Source: Simmondsia chinensis
Lineage: Eukaryota; Streptophyta; Magnoliopsida; Caryophyllales; Simmondsiaceae
Direction of reading: 5' to 3'
Assembly (NCBI GenBank): GCA_018398585.1
Contig: JAGTTD010000007.1
Span: forward strand, 37,104,911-37,168,910
Length of the DNA: 64,000 nucleotides
Below the pieces are notes generated by a model that made no database searches, was not told the DNA's origin, and saw nothing but the letters and a program-made list of their open reading frames with translations. How positions within the stretch are numbered: position 1 is the stretch's first letter; each line of letters begins with the position of its first letter. Positions 1-10,256 of this stretch are shown piece after piece. A program made the translations under genes and the position numbers.

Positions 1-397
1 ATTCTAAGTCTATTTGGCTTAGAAAGAAAGTATTTTCAATAGAGGCAGAAAGAGCATTTTTGCTTTTAAATAGAATCGGAAAAAACAATGCTTATCCCTT
101 AGAGTAGAAGCAAAAGTAAAAGCTAAAAGTTCTTCGTATAAAATACCCCTATTAATAACACTTTTTATGAAAATTATTCCACAAAAAGTGCTTTTGAAAA
201 AAATAGTTTTTTTAAACAGTGTTGTCTTCTTAGTCTAGAGTTGTTTTCACCATTGGTCTTACTTTCTGAAACCTTTTTGGAAGGTTTTCACAGTTACTCA
301 TGACTTGTTTCGGTTTGTCCTTGAAAATCCGGATCGTTGGGGAAATGAGGGAGGAAGTTTTTGCCAGTGTTTCCTTTCAGCTGCCAATACGAAGTTG
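1..397. other. Intronic repeat-rich sequence upstream of the first visible NDUFS4 exon
   Basis: No coding exon is seen. Positions 41-230 carry a poor-complexity repeat built on AAAAGTGCTTTT and GCTTTTGCTTTT words. Related sequence recurs at 3430-3640, 5020-5250, 46800-46990 and 47890-48120, so it is an interspersed element, not host gene sequence. Confidence 0.5.
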
Positions 398-524
398 TTG
401 GGTTTAGTGTAATGGTTAGACTAGCCACCCTTTAAATATGAGCTCTTGCATTCGAAGCTCATCTCCTCCTTCACTTAAATGTTGGTGGTCGTGCTACTTA
501 GGGCAATATTGTACATCCTTATTA

Positions 525-565
<41 letters not shown>

Positions 566-570
566 AACCT
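398..570 (+). repeat. tRNA-derived SINE-like element with TG/TA tail
   Basis: A pol III A-box-like word, TAGTGTAATGGTTAGA (405-420), is followed by a B-box-like GCATTCGAAGC (449-459) at normal tRNA-head spacing. A (TG)n(TA)n tract at about 520-565 ends it, just upstream of the NDUFS4 exon at 616. Target duplications were not found, so the ends are approximate. Confidence 0.5.
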
Positions 571-615
571 GCCATTATGGCATGTTACTGATATTGAAGT
601 AGAACATGATTCCAG

Positions 616-3600
616 GTCTTGATTTACACACCTGCACGCACTGCCACACAGCAGGGCTCTGGAAAGGTTGGCAAGTGGAAGATTGATTTTTTGTCCACCC
701 AGAAGTATGATCCTTATCTAGCTTACCCTTTCCCATGACTAGTAAATGACAGTAGTCTTGTTCAAGCATTTACTATTCTATCAGGTCGATCCTCTGCTTC
801 ATGGACATAGCCCGTTGTAGAATAAAATTAGACTCCACTGGGGAAACCCAACATGCATAACTAGAGGAATGAGTAGATTGTTGTTAAAATTCCAGTCTCT
901 TCTTTCCCTTTCCCACTTGCCTGATAAACAATTTGCCATGTATTTATCCAGGAGGTAAACGAACCAAACTTTCGATAAACTGCTCTTGTTTGAAATCGAT
1001 TATGATTGGTTTGTGTTCGTTTTGGGGGACTTGATAGCATCGAGCTGAGTTTGAATGTTTGTCGGCTCATTAACATTCTTGAACGGTATAATAAGCACTT
1101 GATAAGATATCATTAAAGACTCGATAAGAGCTCATTAATCACTCATTGGCAGTTGTTATAGACTTGAAAATGGTTTGGTAATGTCTCCATAGTAACTCGA
1201 ATAGCTTGGCTTGGCATTGAACTCAACTTGACAGCAGGCTCGGCTTGATTATGAGCTCAATTCGACTCAATGACGTGCTCAGTTCAACTTGATAAGAATC
1301 TTGAATTTGCTCCATTGGCTAACAAGACGAGTTGAGCCGTGTATCAAACATACTAATATCTGATCAAACCGATCTCAATAAGGCCTATCGAGTTGGAGTT
1401 CGAACAAGGGGGTGCTTAGCTCGAATCAGCTCATCTACGCCCCTATATTAATGAATATTATTCATTGTTGCTGTGTAACTGTTTTGTGGCTTGATGCTAC
1501 AACAAATAGATCTAACTGATGGCGTTTTCTATAGGTGGGAGAATCCATTGATGGGTTGGACATCGACGGGAGACCCATATGCAAATGTTGGTGATGCAGC
1601 ACTAAGCTTCGATAGCGAAGAGGCCGCAAAGGCATTTGCTGAGAGACATGGATGGCAGTACATGGTACATTGCATTTTATGTTCTTCAATAGCTGTTCTT
1701 GATCATATAGTTTGATTGTTACTATGTCTCCATTTGAATACTGTGGAACCTGCTTTGAACCTCTGTTCCAACTTACCAGTGAAGATTCTGCTTACGTCAT
1801 GTTTGGCGCATGAAATTGAACCCTGGAATTGGGTTCCAAAATTCAATTCTTTTGTTTGGTCCACTTGCTAGAATTGGATTTACAATTTCACTCTCTACAT
1901 CTGTGGAATTGGGTTTAATTAAAATTTATATACTCCACCCGAAAGTCAAGATGACTTGAAGCTGAAACCCCAAATCCCACCTTAATTTGACCCTAAACTC
2001 AAATGACCAAATTTAAATGACTCAAATATGAATTGAATATCCTAACCCAAACGTCGCCCATCTAACTCAAAGTTGGAAATGATCCAACCAATAGACCCAA
2101 AATTTGAGATAACTCAAATCCAAAATTGACCTAGCTGACCTCAACCGAACTTGAATATGAAACAACCTAGCTGACCCAAAAGACAAGACAAGTAAACCTA
2201 ATTGACCAGAAACCTAGAGATGATTTAAATTCAAAATGACCCGTCCAACTCAATCCAACCTAAATTTGACGCGATCCTAGGTTACTCAAAATGGACAAAG
2301 ATGTAACCTCCCAAAGCCAAGAGGCTTAAGCCCGAAATCGCCCTACCCAACTAAAACCTGGCTCTTGCTAACCCAAATCCCAAAATGAACTCACCTAATT
2401 AACCAAAAGTGAAGATTTCAACACGATATGATCTGACCTGACCAAAGCCCGACTCAAGTTGACCAGGAACTCAACGTTTGACTTAAACCTGAGATGATCT
2501 TATCTGACTGAAACCCAACCCTTGTTTACCCGAAACCTAGAGGATCCAACTTGATTTGACCCCAAATCCAAGACTATTAGTTATGAAATTGCAATTATAA
2601 CTTCCGATTCCTTTGATTATTCAAAGGGACAATGAAATTTTATTCATCCTAATTCTAGTACATCATAATTGGAATTGAAATTGGAATTCCTGTCTGATTC
2701 CAACTCATGTGCCAAACAAGGTGTTACAACATGAGTAGGTCACAACTTTGAGAAATAAGATGTGCCAAAAAAGCTACAATTACAATGAACTTTTGGTCCT
2801 CACTTCACCTTTCTGATGCCCAATAGATTTGTTTGCAGCTAATCTTTTCTTGCTCTTTCTTTTGAATCTCACTTTCCCTCGTCTTATGTGCTTAAAACTT
2901 CAAAAGGTTCATTAATATTTCGTAGGCTCCGGCTTCTTCATTTTACTGATGTCCAACTTTCCTAGTTTAGACTCATTTGTTTTGATGGAAAATCTTTTCA
3001 ATTTCAATCCTATTGTTTATGTGCATAGTTGCATAAGAAAAAAACCTACAAATATGGAAAACATCCTCCTCCTAAACGAAAGGTAAAACCAAACTTCACA
3101 GATGGGTAAAGGTTTCACGTTATATCATATGTTTTACTTCAAACTCAACTTCGCAACCGTGAACCTCATATAACTTTATAGAATGAAACTATTTTTTAGA
3201 TAAAAGAACAGAATTCAAGAAAAAATATTGTGAAAAATTTTCCTTTGGACCAAATGAACAGTTGGTTCTATTGCTGTCGTTTGTTGACGTTGGTTTATGA
3301 ACTTTTGTGCAGGTCAAGAAGCGGCATACACCTCTTCTTAAGGTTAGTTACTTCTCCATCTCTATCTCAGTTCTCAACTCTTCATCTCTTTGTCTATAAA
3401 TAAAATTGTAACACAACAAACTTATTTTCTAAAAAACATTTTAAGGATGTATGCCTAGGAAGAAAAGTGCTTTTAACTAAAAGTAGAAACAAGAAACAAG
3501 TGCTTCTTTAAAGCAGAAGTGGAAGTAAAAACTAGAAAATTTAAGAATGAAGTACCCCTATTCGGAATATAGAAGTGATTCTATAAAAAAATGCTTCTAA

Positions 3601-5618
3601 AGTAGAAGTATTTTCCGAAAAGAAAATGTCTTTTTATTACTTGGATTTGAGTCCATTGTGACTTTTCCAAAATTTTCAATACAACATTCTACGGAATTTA
3701 TTACTTGCATGTCTTGAGGTTTGATTGATTGACTCTATCATTTAGGTATCTACCATTTTAATACATATAATAAAGTACACTGAAGTTTAAAAATTTTATC
3801 ACCTAAGTACCTTATTTTGGAATATGATGAATTTTTGCAAAAGCCGGCCAATTTTCATTGGAAATAATTGATATGGTACGTGATTATGATACTATATGAG
3901 AGCTACATCAGTGTGTTTAGTGAAAGTTCAGTGAATTGTGATAAACATTTATCGGATTTTGATTGAAGATACTTATATAACATCCAAATCATGTGTTGTG
4001 TTAGCATTTTCCATAGGAAAATCATTAGATTCTAATGGAGCGACTTACATATTATTGGAATAATGTGTTGAGTCGGCATTTTCTAACAAAATTCCATTGA
4101 CTTTTGGCAAAGGCACTTAATTGATAAAATTTTTGAACTTTAAGGCATTTGAGTGACGAGATTTTTAAACATCAGGCACTTTATTCTATATATAAAAATA
4201 TCTAGGTGTCAAGGTGATGAATATTTAAACCTCAAGGTGCCTAAATGTTAAATTTAAGAGCATTTTATACACCCTACCTTTACCCAAATGAATTAATAAC
4301 TTTTTCTTCTAAGAACTTCAGAGTTACAGGCCTAGACAAAGCAGGTTGAACTTGACTGCGAGACTTCTTTTTTTTTTTTTTTTTTTTTTTTTTTGCCCCC
4401 TTTTTTGTGGGGCTCTTAAAAATATTTCATGATTAATTCCAACTATTCTCCAATTTGACTAGACTTTTTTGCTTTTGTGTTGGTATTATCTGATCCCAAT
4501 TTCTTCTTTTTGAACTTTTACAAATCTTATCCGTCCGGCCGGTCTCGAGAGTTTTAGGGTCTGAGGTGGATATTATGAGACAGGGTTCTTAATATTTTCT
4601 TCGATAATATAAGTATTAGTTAAAGAAAAGGTTATTTACACCTAAGGTCTCTATAACTTTGCATTTTTTTTAGTTTAGTCCCCTGTAAAATTTGCATTAT
4701 GACAATTTGGTTCTCGAGTAAAATTTATCAAAGTTGACGATGGAATTTCTAATGATCGGGTCACGAGTTGGTTTAAATTGGGTCAACAGTGGACTTCATC
4801 GAGTTATTTGCATTTAACATAATTATATTGTTAAAAAAATATGTTATTAACTTAACTTCAATTTGATCGCTAGATTGAGACAATGTAAATTGTACAAGTG
4901 CTAAATTAATATAACTAAAAGTATAAGGATTAAATTGATATAAATAATAGTATAAGAATCCTTAATGTTGGACATATTTAACCAAGCTGTGAAAAAATGT
5001 TTTATTTCACTAGTACTGTTTTGTAAGAATTGCTTTTAATGGAGGTTATTTTTTATCGGAAAATTTTGAACTTTTACTTCTATTTCCACTTTAAAGAGAA
5101 GCACTGTGTTTATACTTCAGTTTGAAAGTAAAAAATCAGCTTTTGCTTTTATTTGAAGTATAGTTTTTGGTTGGACACCTTTAAATTTCAGAAAAAAAAA
5201 GTGTTTTTCTTAAAAGAAATTTAGTCAAAACTACTCGCACACACTTTTAGTGCGAACTTGTGATTTGGACTGAACTGCCCTTTTTTATGTACTTTTGAGC
5301 TGCTTTTACCCTTTCCCTTTTCCCCTAACCTCTCATATAATGTTTGATGCTATAGGGATTGATTTCGGTTTGCAATTTTTGATCTTTTGGAAACTAAAAA
5401 TAATATTTTAGAAATAACTTCTTTTAATTTTTTGGTTTTTTTTGTTTTTGCATTTGTCTTCTTTAAATAAAAACTAATAGTAGAAAACTAGAAAAGATTT
5501 ATTTTGAAAATATGTTTTTTTTTTATTTATTAAAAATTAAAAACTGCAATCAAAAAATAATATCTAATAAGTTCTAATATTATCTTCTTGAGTATTTTAC
5601 TCCATTATTATTTACCAA

Positions 5619-5676
<58 letters not shown>

Positions 5677-5934
5677 ACGACGAGACGACGATAACCTAGT
5701 GTCTCAAAGAGGCTTTAGCTAAGGCAGAGTTTGGAGATGGTAAGATGTGCATAGTCTTATCTTTATAAAATATTACTATGTAAAGAGACTATTTTTGAAG
5801 GATTCTCGGCCCTAAAAGATGTGTATATATATACACGTACTAAAATTGTATAAAATGATTTTGTAATGCAGCCAAAGTCATACGCAGACAACTTCAAGTG
5901 GAAGGGTCCAGCTCCTCTGCCTCAGGAAAATTAA
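616..5934 (+). CDS. NDUFS4: NDUFS4, complex I 18-kDa accessory subunit (3' four coding exons)
   Basis: Encodes the C-terminal part of the mitochondrial NADH:ubiquinone oxidoreductase subunit NDUFS4 (Arabidopsis FRO1 type), an accessory subunit of the complex I peripheral arm. Coding exons read by eye are 616-704, 1535-1664, 3313-3342 and 5872-5934, all with AG acceptors and GT donors and compatible phases; the first junction splits an AAG codon. Diagnostic peptides are [66 protein letters not shown] and YADNFKWKG, ending at TAA 5932-5934. The reading frame has an in-frame TGA at 607-609, so exon 616 must start after it; the best acceptor is the AG at 614-615. No earlier exon is seen in 1-615, so the transit peptide and N-terminus lie outside the window. 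The whole C-terminal domain is present without lesions. Introns hold SINEs, hAT-like and palindromic repeats. Confidence 0.93.
948..1446. mobile_element. hAT-like non-autonomous element in an NDUFS4 intron
   Basis: The left end CAGGAGGTAAACGA and right end CATCTACGCCCCTA form imperfect terminal inverted repeats of the TAGGGGYGTA type seen on other elements here. The interior is rich in GAGCTCRA-like words. The flanking 8-mers match poorly, so this is an old copy. Confidence 0.45.
1798..2722. mobile_element. Non-autonomous DNA transposon in an NDUFS4 intron
   Basis: The segment begins with TGTTTGGCGCATGA and ends with the inverse of TGTTTGGCACATGA, giving near-perfect terminal inverted repeats. 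The interior (1935-2575) is a degenerate run of words such as CTCAAATTTGACCC and AACCCAAA. No ORF. Family not decided (hAT or Harbinger-like). Confidence 0.5.
3690..4290. mobile_element. Palindromic MITE, family F2
   Basis: Left and right arms are inverted copies built on ATTTATCACTTAGGTA and CCTTAAAGTTTAAAAATT-type words. Further copies are at 7305-7860, 16425-16880 and 22230-23145. It lies in the NDUFS4 intron between the 30-nt exon and the last exon. Confidence 0.55.
4629..4985. mobile_element. Palindromic MITE, family F1
   Basis: The left arm GGTTATTTACACCTAAGGTC is mirrored by a right arm ending ACATATTTAACC. The core carries the GTCAATTTAGTCC-like and GGGTTAAATTGAGT words shared by the other F1 copies (13663, 15682, 21773, 52995, 55349). 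Confidence 0.55.
5626..5672. repeat. (TA)n microsatellite
   Basis: An almost pure TA run in the last NDUFS4 intron, directly abutting the SINE relic at 5676. Confidence 0.9.
5676..5820 (-). repeat. SINE relic with the common angiosperm SINE 3' domain
   Basis: Read on the minus strand it contains decayed forms of the 3' domain common to many angiosperm SINEs: AAGACTATGCACATCTTACC, then a CCAAACTCTGC block and a TTGAGACACTAGG end, with a CGTCGTC-like trinucleotide tail. The head is degraded. Confidence 0.55.
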
Positions 5935-6110
5935 TTCTAATGTAATATAATCTTGTATCTCAGCCTTATATATATATATAGAGAGAGAGAGGCTATATTG
6001 AGATGAATAATTGTAATCAATAACATATTATGTACACTTAACATAGTCGTTTTTTTGGTGTTCGGTTTTATTGTTTACAGTTTAGAGTTGTTGAGGCGCC
6101 AACATTTCTA
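5935..6110 (+). other. Probable NDUFS4 3' UTR
   Basis: AT-rich, non-coding sequence directly after the stop codon, with a (TA)n(GA)n run near 5967-5990 and AATAA-type words near 6006-6022 that could serve polyadenylation. The cleavage site cannot be fixed from sequence alone. Confidence 0.45.
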
Positions 6111-6506
6111 AGGTGGTAATGTTGTAATGCCATCTTTGTCTAGATTGGCAACCCAAAAGGACATTGCTGGTCTTTTATGGCACTAATCGACTATTGATTG
6201 ACTATTATGATTTAAATTGATCAGTTGAGATTTTAGTTAAATTGGGTGAATGTGTGAGTTTGCTCGGTGATGAAGCTAGCGTTTTGAATGAAAAGGCTCG
6301 AGCGAAGGACACAAGTTTCAAACCATCATTTGTGCCACTTGTACCATAGGGAACTTTGACTCCACCAAAAACTATGATCTTGATCAATGGACTAACTAGC
6401 TCGATCGTTCAAATGTGACCCAAAAAAAAAAAAAAAAAAAGAAGCTCGATTGTTCAAAGGTGCGCCTAAAAATGTGGTCTAGATGGCATGGAACCTAAGT
6501 TATAAG

Positions 6507-6741
6507 GGTAAAAGTAACATTCCTAGTGTTTTAACGGCTCCCACTTAAGTAGGGTCTCAGGGGTAGATGTTTGCAGCCTTTCCCCTTAGAGTAGAGGCTG
6601 TTTTCGAGAACTTCCAACCTGAGGGGTACAGTATGAGGACTTCCCAGGAGGTTATCCATCTTGATACTGCTCTCGCCCAAGCACGCTTAACTTCGGAGCT
6701 CCAATGAGATCCGGTGCTTAAGTGTTGGTACCCTTTTAGGT
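6507..6741 (-). mobile_element. 5S rRNA-derived SINE, copy 1 (long subfamily)
   Basis: On the minus strand it runs from a 5S rRNA head (GGATCTCATTGGAGCTCCGA, then GTTAAGCGTGCTTGGGCGAG) through the IE and box C region to the SINE 3' domain. The 5S 3' end is retained at the joint. Flanks TAAGTTATAAG (6496-6506) and TAAGTTACAAG (6742-6752) are an 11-bp duplication with one difference. Confidence 0.85.
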
Positions 6742-6816
6742 TAAGTTACAAGCATAATACAACTAATTATATAAATAGGTTTCTATATCACTATTTATAA
6801 ATAATCATATACCTAA

Positions 6817-8066
6817 GGCTCTGTTTGTTTCAAATAAAAAGATTTTTGGAAATGGTTTTCCTACTTTCCATTGTTTGGCGTGCACTTTTTGACGAAAAAT
6901 TTTTTTCTAAAGAAAAGCTTTTCCTTCAAAATGGGAAAAAATATTTTCTTTTGTAAAAGAAGGGAAGTCAATATTTCAAGCGGTTTAAAAAGTTTTAGGG
7001 CATATGTCGGTCGTAATGTGGATCATACCAATATGAATTAAATGAGATCATAGATAGTAGAGGTAATAATATGGGATAAAGACAGGAAAAATAATGATAA
7101 GTCGAGTATGATATTGGACAAAATTATATGATTCAATTTGATTTTCATTCCTAATTGGTATTTTATGTTGTAAAGGTCTTTACTATTTTATAATATGATG
7201 AATATAACAACGAAATAATGTTTACATCAATCCTAACATAAGAAAACTATTTATAGATTTTTACCTTTTTTGGGAAATACTTTTTTTTTTCCTAAAATAT
7301 TATTTTGACAATCTATCACTTAATATCCTGAGGTTTGATAATTTATCACGTAAATAGTCTAACTTTTCAATATATATACAATGAAGTACCCAAAGGTTTT
7401 TCAAGACTTTATAACTCAGGTATCTTGAAGTTTAAGAATTTATTAATTAAGTACCCATTGCTAAAGTTTGATAGATTTTTATTTGAAATTGCTACTATGG
7501 AATATAATTATCATAATATATGTATTATCTATTATAATAAGAGGATTTTTAATTGTAAAAGGCTAATATGACATATTATTTCACCAACATGTACATATAT
7601 ACCGTTATAATTCATGAAATTTTTTTCCCGTAATCTGCTATACTTTTGTTAAAAATATTAATAGAATTATGTATACGATCTTAATTATGTACTATGTCAA
7701 CGTTCTATGATGAAAATTGATTAGATTTTGATAAAAATTCACCAAGCTCAATACCTAAATGATAAAATTGAAACATCAAGAGACCTCATTGTATATTTAG
7801 AAATATATAGGTTATCGAGGTGATAAATAATCAAGCCTTAGTTATCTAAGTGATAAATTTCACATATTTTTCCGTTAAAAAATAACTTATTCACAACCAA
7901 AGGAAGCCTATATAACTTATAATATTATAATAAATTATAGTATAATTAGTAAAAGAATATTTCTTTTAGAATAAATAAGCAATATCATGAGATGGACCGG
8001 AACAAACAATAAACGTCAGGAAAATATTTTCCAGAGAGAAAATACTTCCCCAAAACAAACGGATCC
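6817..8066. mobile_element. Tourist-like (PIF/Harbinger) element with a nested F2 MITE
   Basis: The left end GGCTCTGTTTGTTT and right end AAACAAACGGATCC are terminal inverted repeats, flanked by TAA at 6814-6816 and 8067-8069, the usual 3-bp Harbinger target. A palindromic F2 MITE sits inside at 7305-7860. No transposase ORF, so non-autonomous. Confidence 0.6.
7305..7860. mobile_element. Palindromic MITE, family F2 (nested)
   Basis: Arms contain ATCTATCACTTAATATCC on the left and the inverse GTTATCTAAGTGATAAATTTC on the right around an AT-rich core. It is nested in the Tourist-like element, so it inserted later or was carried along. Confidence 0.5.
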
Positions 8067-8069
8067 TAA

Positions 8070-8870
8070 GTAGTAATATCATAGAAAAAAAGGAGCAGAT
8101 TTCTACAATGCACAATACATATTCGAATTTCGCAATTGCTTGAAGCCCCATATTTTAGGAGTTACGTTTTTGAAGTAATTAATATCAATATATTTTATAA
8201 TTAAAATTTTATAACTTATTATATTAGTACTATATTATTAAGAGAAATATTATTATATACAAAAAATTCGATATAAAACTTTCACTTAGAACTTGCAGCT
8301 CCAAAATTATCATGACCAATCTTGCATTGTTGGTCTTTTCAACTTTTTTAGGGGTTTTCTTCTATGTCAGTAGTTTCGGCAAAAATTACTTATCAACACG
8401 TTTTTCATTCTTCGTTCACTCGGAGATTTTAACTCTTCAAACCCATTATTTTCGATAATTGAGTTGATACCCAGCACTTATAAACAAATAAAAAGATAGA
8501 TAAAGTCTGCAAATTTGCTCACAAACATTCAAAAGCAAATAGTAAACATCAACACTACAAGTATAATGTGACCACATCAAATCCGTAAACAACTTAAAAC
8601 AACACCAAAAATAAAAAGAAACTCGAAATCAAAAAGATCATTAAAAAACACTTGATATATTAGTACCGCAAAAACTGTAGTATTTATCCTACTTTAACAT
8701 CTACTTACTACATACATATTTGTATTCTAACTATACTATAGTATTACTATATATATAGACAGATAATCAAAAAGAAAAACAAAAAACCTTGTCCCCTTCA
8801 AAAGAAAAAAATATATATTTCCCAAAACCGTGTCCACGTCGGCCTATTTGTAGAAGACCAAATGGACATC
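8070..8870. other. AT-rich intergenic sequence, nothing recognised
   Basis: No ORF of note, no clear repeat ends and no RNA gene was seen in this stretch between the Tourist-like element and the SINE relic at 8874. Confidence 0.5.
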
Positions 8871-8873
8871 AAC

Positions 8874-8950
8874 AGAAGCCCGGTGTCTTAAAGGCCCCGA
8901 TTAAGACAGAATCTGAAGATACACAACTTTATCATTATATGATACTACCT
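8874..8950 (-). repeat. Decayed angiosperm SINE 3' domain
   Basis: GCCCGGTGTCTTAAAGGCCC and the bases after it, read as the reverse complement, match the degenerate end of Au/TS-like plant SINE tails. Short and old; the boundaries are approximate. Confidence 0.4.
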
Positions 8951-9067
8951 TAAAACGAGACCGTTAGGACCCTACCGTTTTGGATTTTTTTTTTTTTCTC
9001 AAAACTAGGAAGATTTTCTTTAATTTTAAGCATTTTTTGGGAAAATTACCCCAAAAAAACCCATAAT

Positions 9068-10015
9068 TTACACTTTGGACCCAGAAGGAGAAACATCTCT
9101 AGTATGAAACCTCCATGCAAAGAGATAATCCTTAGCTTCACAAACCACTCTCATCACTTCACAAAATGCATTCACTTCACATTTTTTCCCTCCTTCTCTC
9201 TCCCATTCTATCCTCACCCAACATGTAAACCCCTTCTCCAGCACCGGTCCCAACCACCGTAGCGCCACCTCCCCCGCGATCCTCGTTCCCGACCGCCCCA
9301 TCGAGTCTAACCACGAGCATTCGGGCTGACCCACCAGCTCCTTGTATGCTGAATTTGCCATTCTTACCTTGTTGTTCGAGTCCGATATCACCGCGGGTAA
9401 CTCCTCAGCTTCCACTTCCGCTTCCACCTCTTCCGCCGCCTTCACCCCCGCCAAGGCCACCGAACCGGGTTCTTCGGTAACGCACCCGACGGAGATGCTC
9501 GAACCCACGGGTCGAACCGGGCGGGGGGAAATCAAAGTGGGTAACTTTGGTGGTGTTACTGGTACTTGTAACTGCAACAAAAGATCCTTCTCCTCTAAAC
9601 CCTTCTCTGCCGCCGCGACCACCGCCGCGGCGTTATTCAAATCAAACTCCTCTTTCTCTCTCTCTCTTTCTCTCTCTTCTTCCAAACCCACTTTCAAAAG
9701 CGGCAAAGTGACCATCCTAGCAGGAGAAGTGGGGCAGAAACCCATGAACCCACAAAGAGGAGCCCCCCTCTGGCGCTTGACAGAGGGGGTGGGGGAGGGA
9801 GGAGAGAGAGTGGAGGAGCGGCAGCGCTTGCGGGTGCGGGTGGGGCGCGACTGTAGGTGAGACCAGATGGTGCGCAAATAAGGAGACTGGCGGAACTTTT
9901 CAGGGACCAAGGGTGCGTCACAGGGAGAGTTATGGTCAGGTTTGGGTGCGATGGGTCTGAACCTTGACATGATCTCATCAGTTTTTGATGAGAATGGGGT
10001 CAATGCTTGCATCAT
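9068..10015 (-). CDS. DUF7950-like plant protein, intact single exon
   Basis: A 315-aa intact ORF of a plant-specific family. Near the N-terminus it has the IMSRFRPIAPKP motif (residues 15-26), then a basic serine/proline stretch with candidate nuclear localisation signals (RTRKRCR at 60-66, VKRQR at 79-83). Next come an Arg/Glu-rich run (111-123), a DLN triplet (125-127) that only weakly suggests an EAR repression motif, and an Ala/Glu stretch (192-205). The C-terminal domain (about 206-305) has the conserved ELPAVISDSNNKVRMANSAY and VGQPECSWLDSM blocks followed by RIAGEVALRWL and a Trp/Phe-rich end. The ATG at 10015 lies about 110 nt downstream of a TATA box; a second Met is adjacent. It is convergent with NDUFS4. 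Nuclear location is inferred only from the basic motifs, and the molecular function of the family is not known to me. Confidence 0.85.
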   Translation of the reverse strand: MMQALTPFSSKTDEIMSRFRPIAPKPDHNSPCDAPLVPEKFRQSPYLRTIWSHLQSRPTRTRKRCRSSTLSPPSPTPSVKRQRGAPLCGFMGFCPTSPARMVTLPLLKVGLEEEREREREKEEFDLNNAAAVVAAAEKGLEEKDLLLQLQVPVTPPKLPTLISPRPVRPVGSSISVGCVTEEPGSVALAGVKAAEEVEAEVEAEELPAVISDSNNKVRMANSAYKELVGQPECSWLDSMGRSGTRIAGEVALRWLGPVLEKGFTCWVRIEWEREGGKKCEVNAFCEVMRVVCEAKDYLFAWRFHTRDVSPSGSKV

Positions 10016-10123
10016 TTTTTGGGGATTTTTGTGATGTAAAAGTTGAGTTTGAATTTGGGTTTGGGTTTGGGTTTGATTTGGTATGAGATGAAATTGAAGA
10101 GGGGAAAGAGGGAGGGTTAGTCC

Positions 10124-10134
10124 GGTATATAAGG
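10124..10134 (-). promoter_or_regulatory. TATA box of the DUF7950-like gene
   Basis: On the minus strand CCTTATATACC lies about 110 nt upstream of the ATG. It is followed by a pyrimidine-rich patch (complement of 10095-10115), a common layout in plant core promoters. This implies a 5' leader of roughly 80 nt. Confidence 0.6.
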
Positions 10135-10188
10135 AGATATTTTTTGGGGGGGGTTTATGATTTATTTTGAGCGTTTATATTGGACCAA

Positions 10189-10248
10189 ACTTTATATTAT
10201 GTGTCACCCCATTTTAAAACTTTATAATATGTGTCACCCCTTTTTATA
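10189..10248. repeat. Two 30-bp tandem repeats upstream of the DUF7950-like gene
   Basis: ACTTTATATTATGTGTCACC and ACTTTATAATATGTGTCACC start at 10189 and 10219, a period of 30. They lie between the TATA box and the Helitron-like left end. Confidence 0.8.
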
Positions 10249-10256
10249 TGAATGAA

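Noticed and set aside
9342..9860. 172-codon plus-strand open frame opposite the DUF7950-like gene
   Set aside because: It is antisense to a conserved coding region, Ser/Ala-rich by composition, and shows no own motif.
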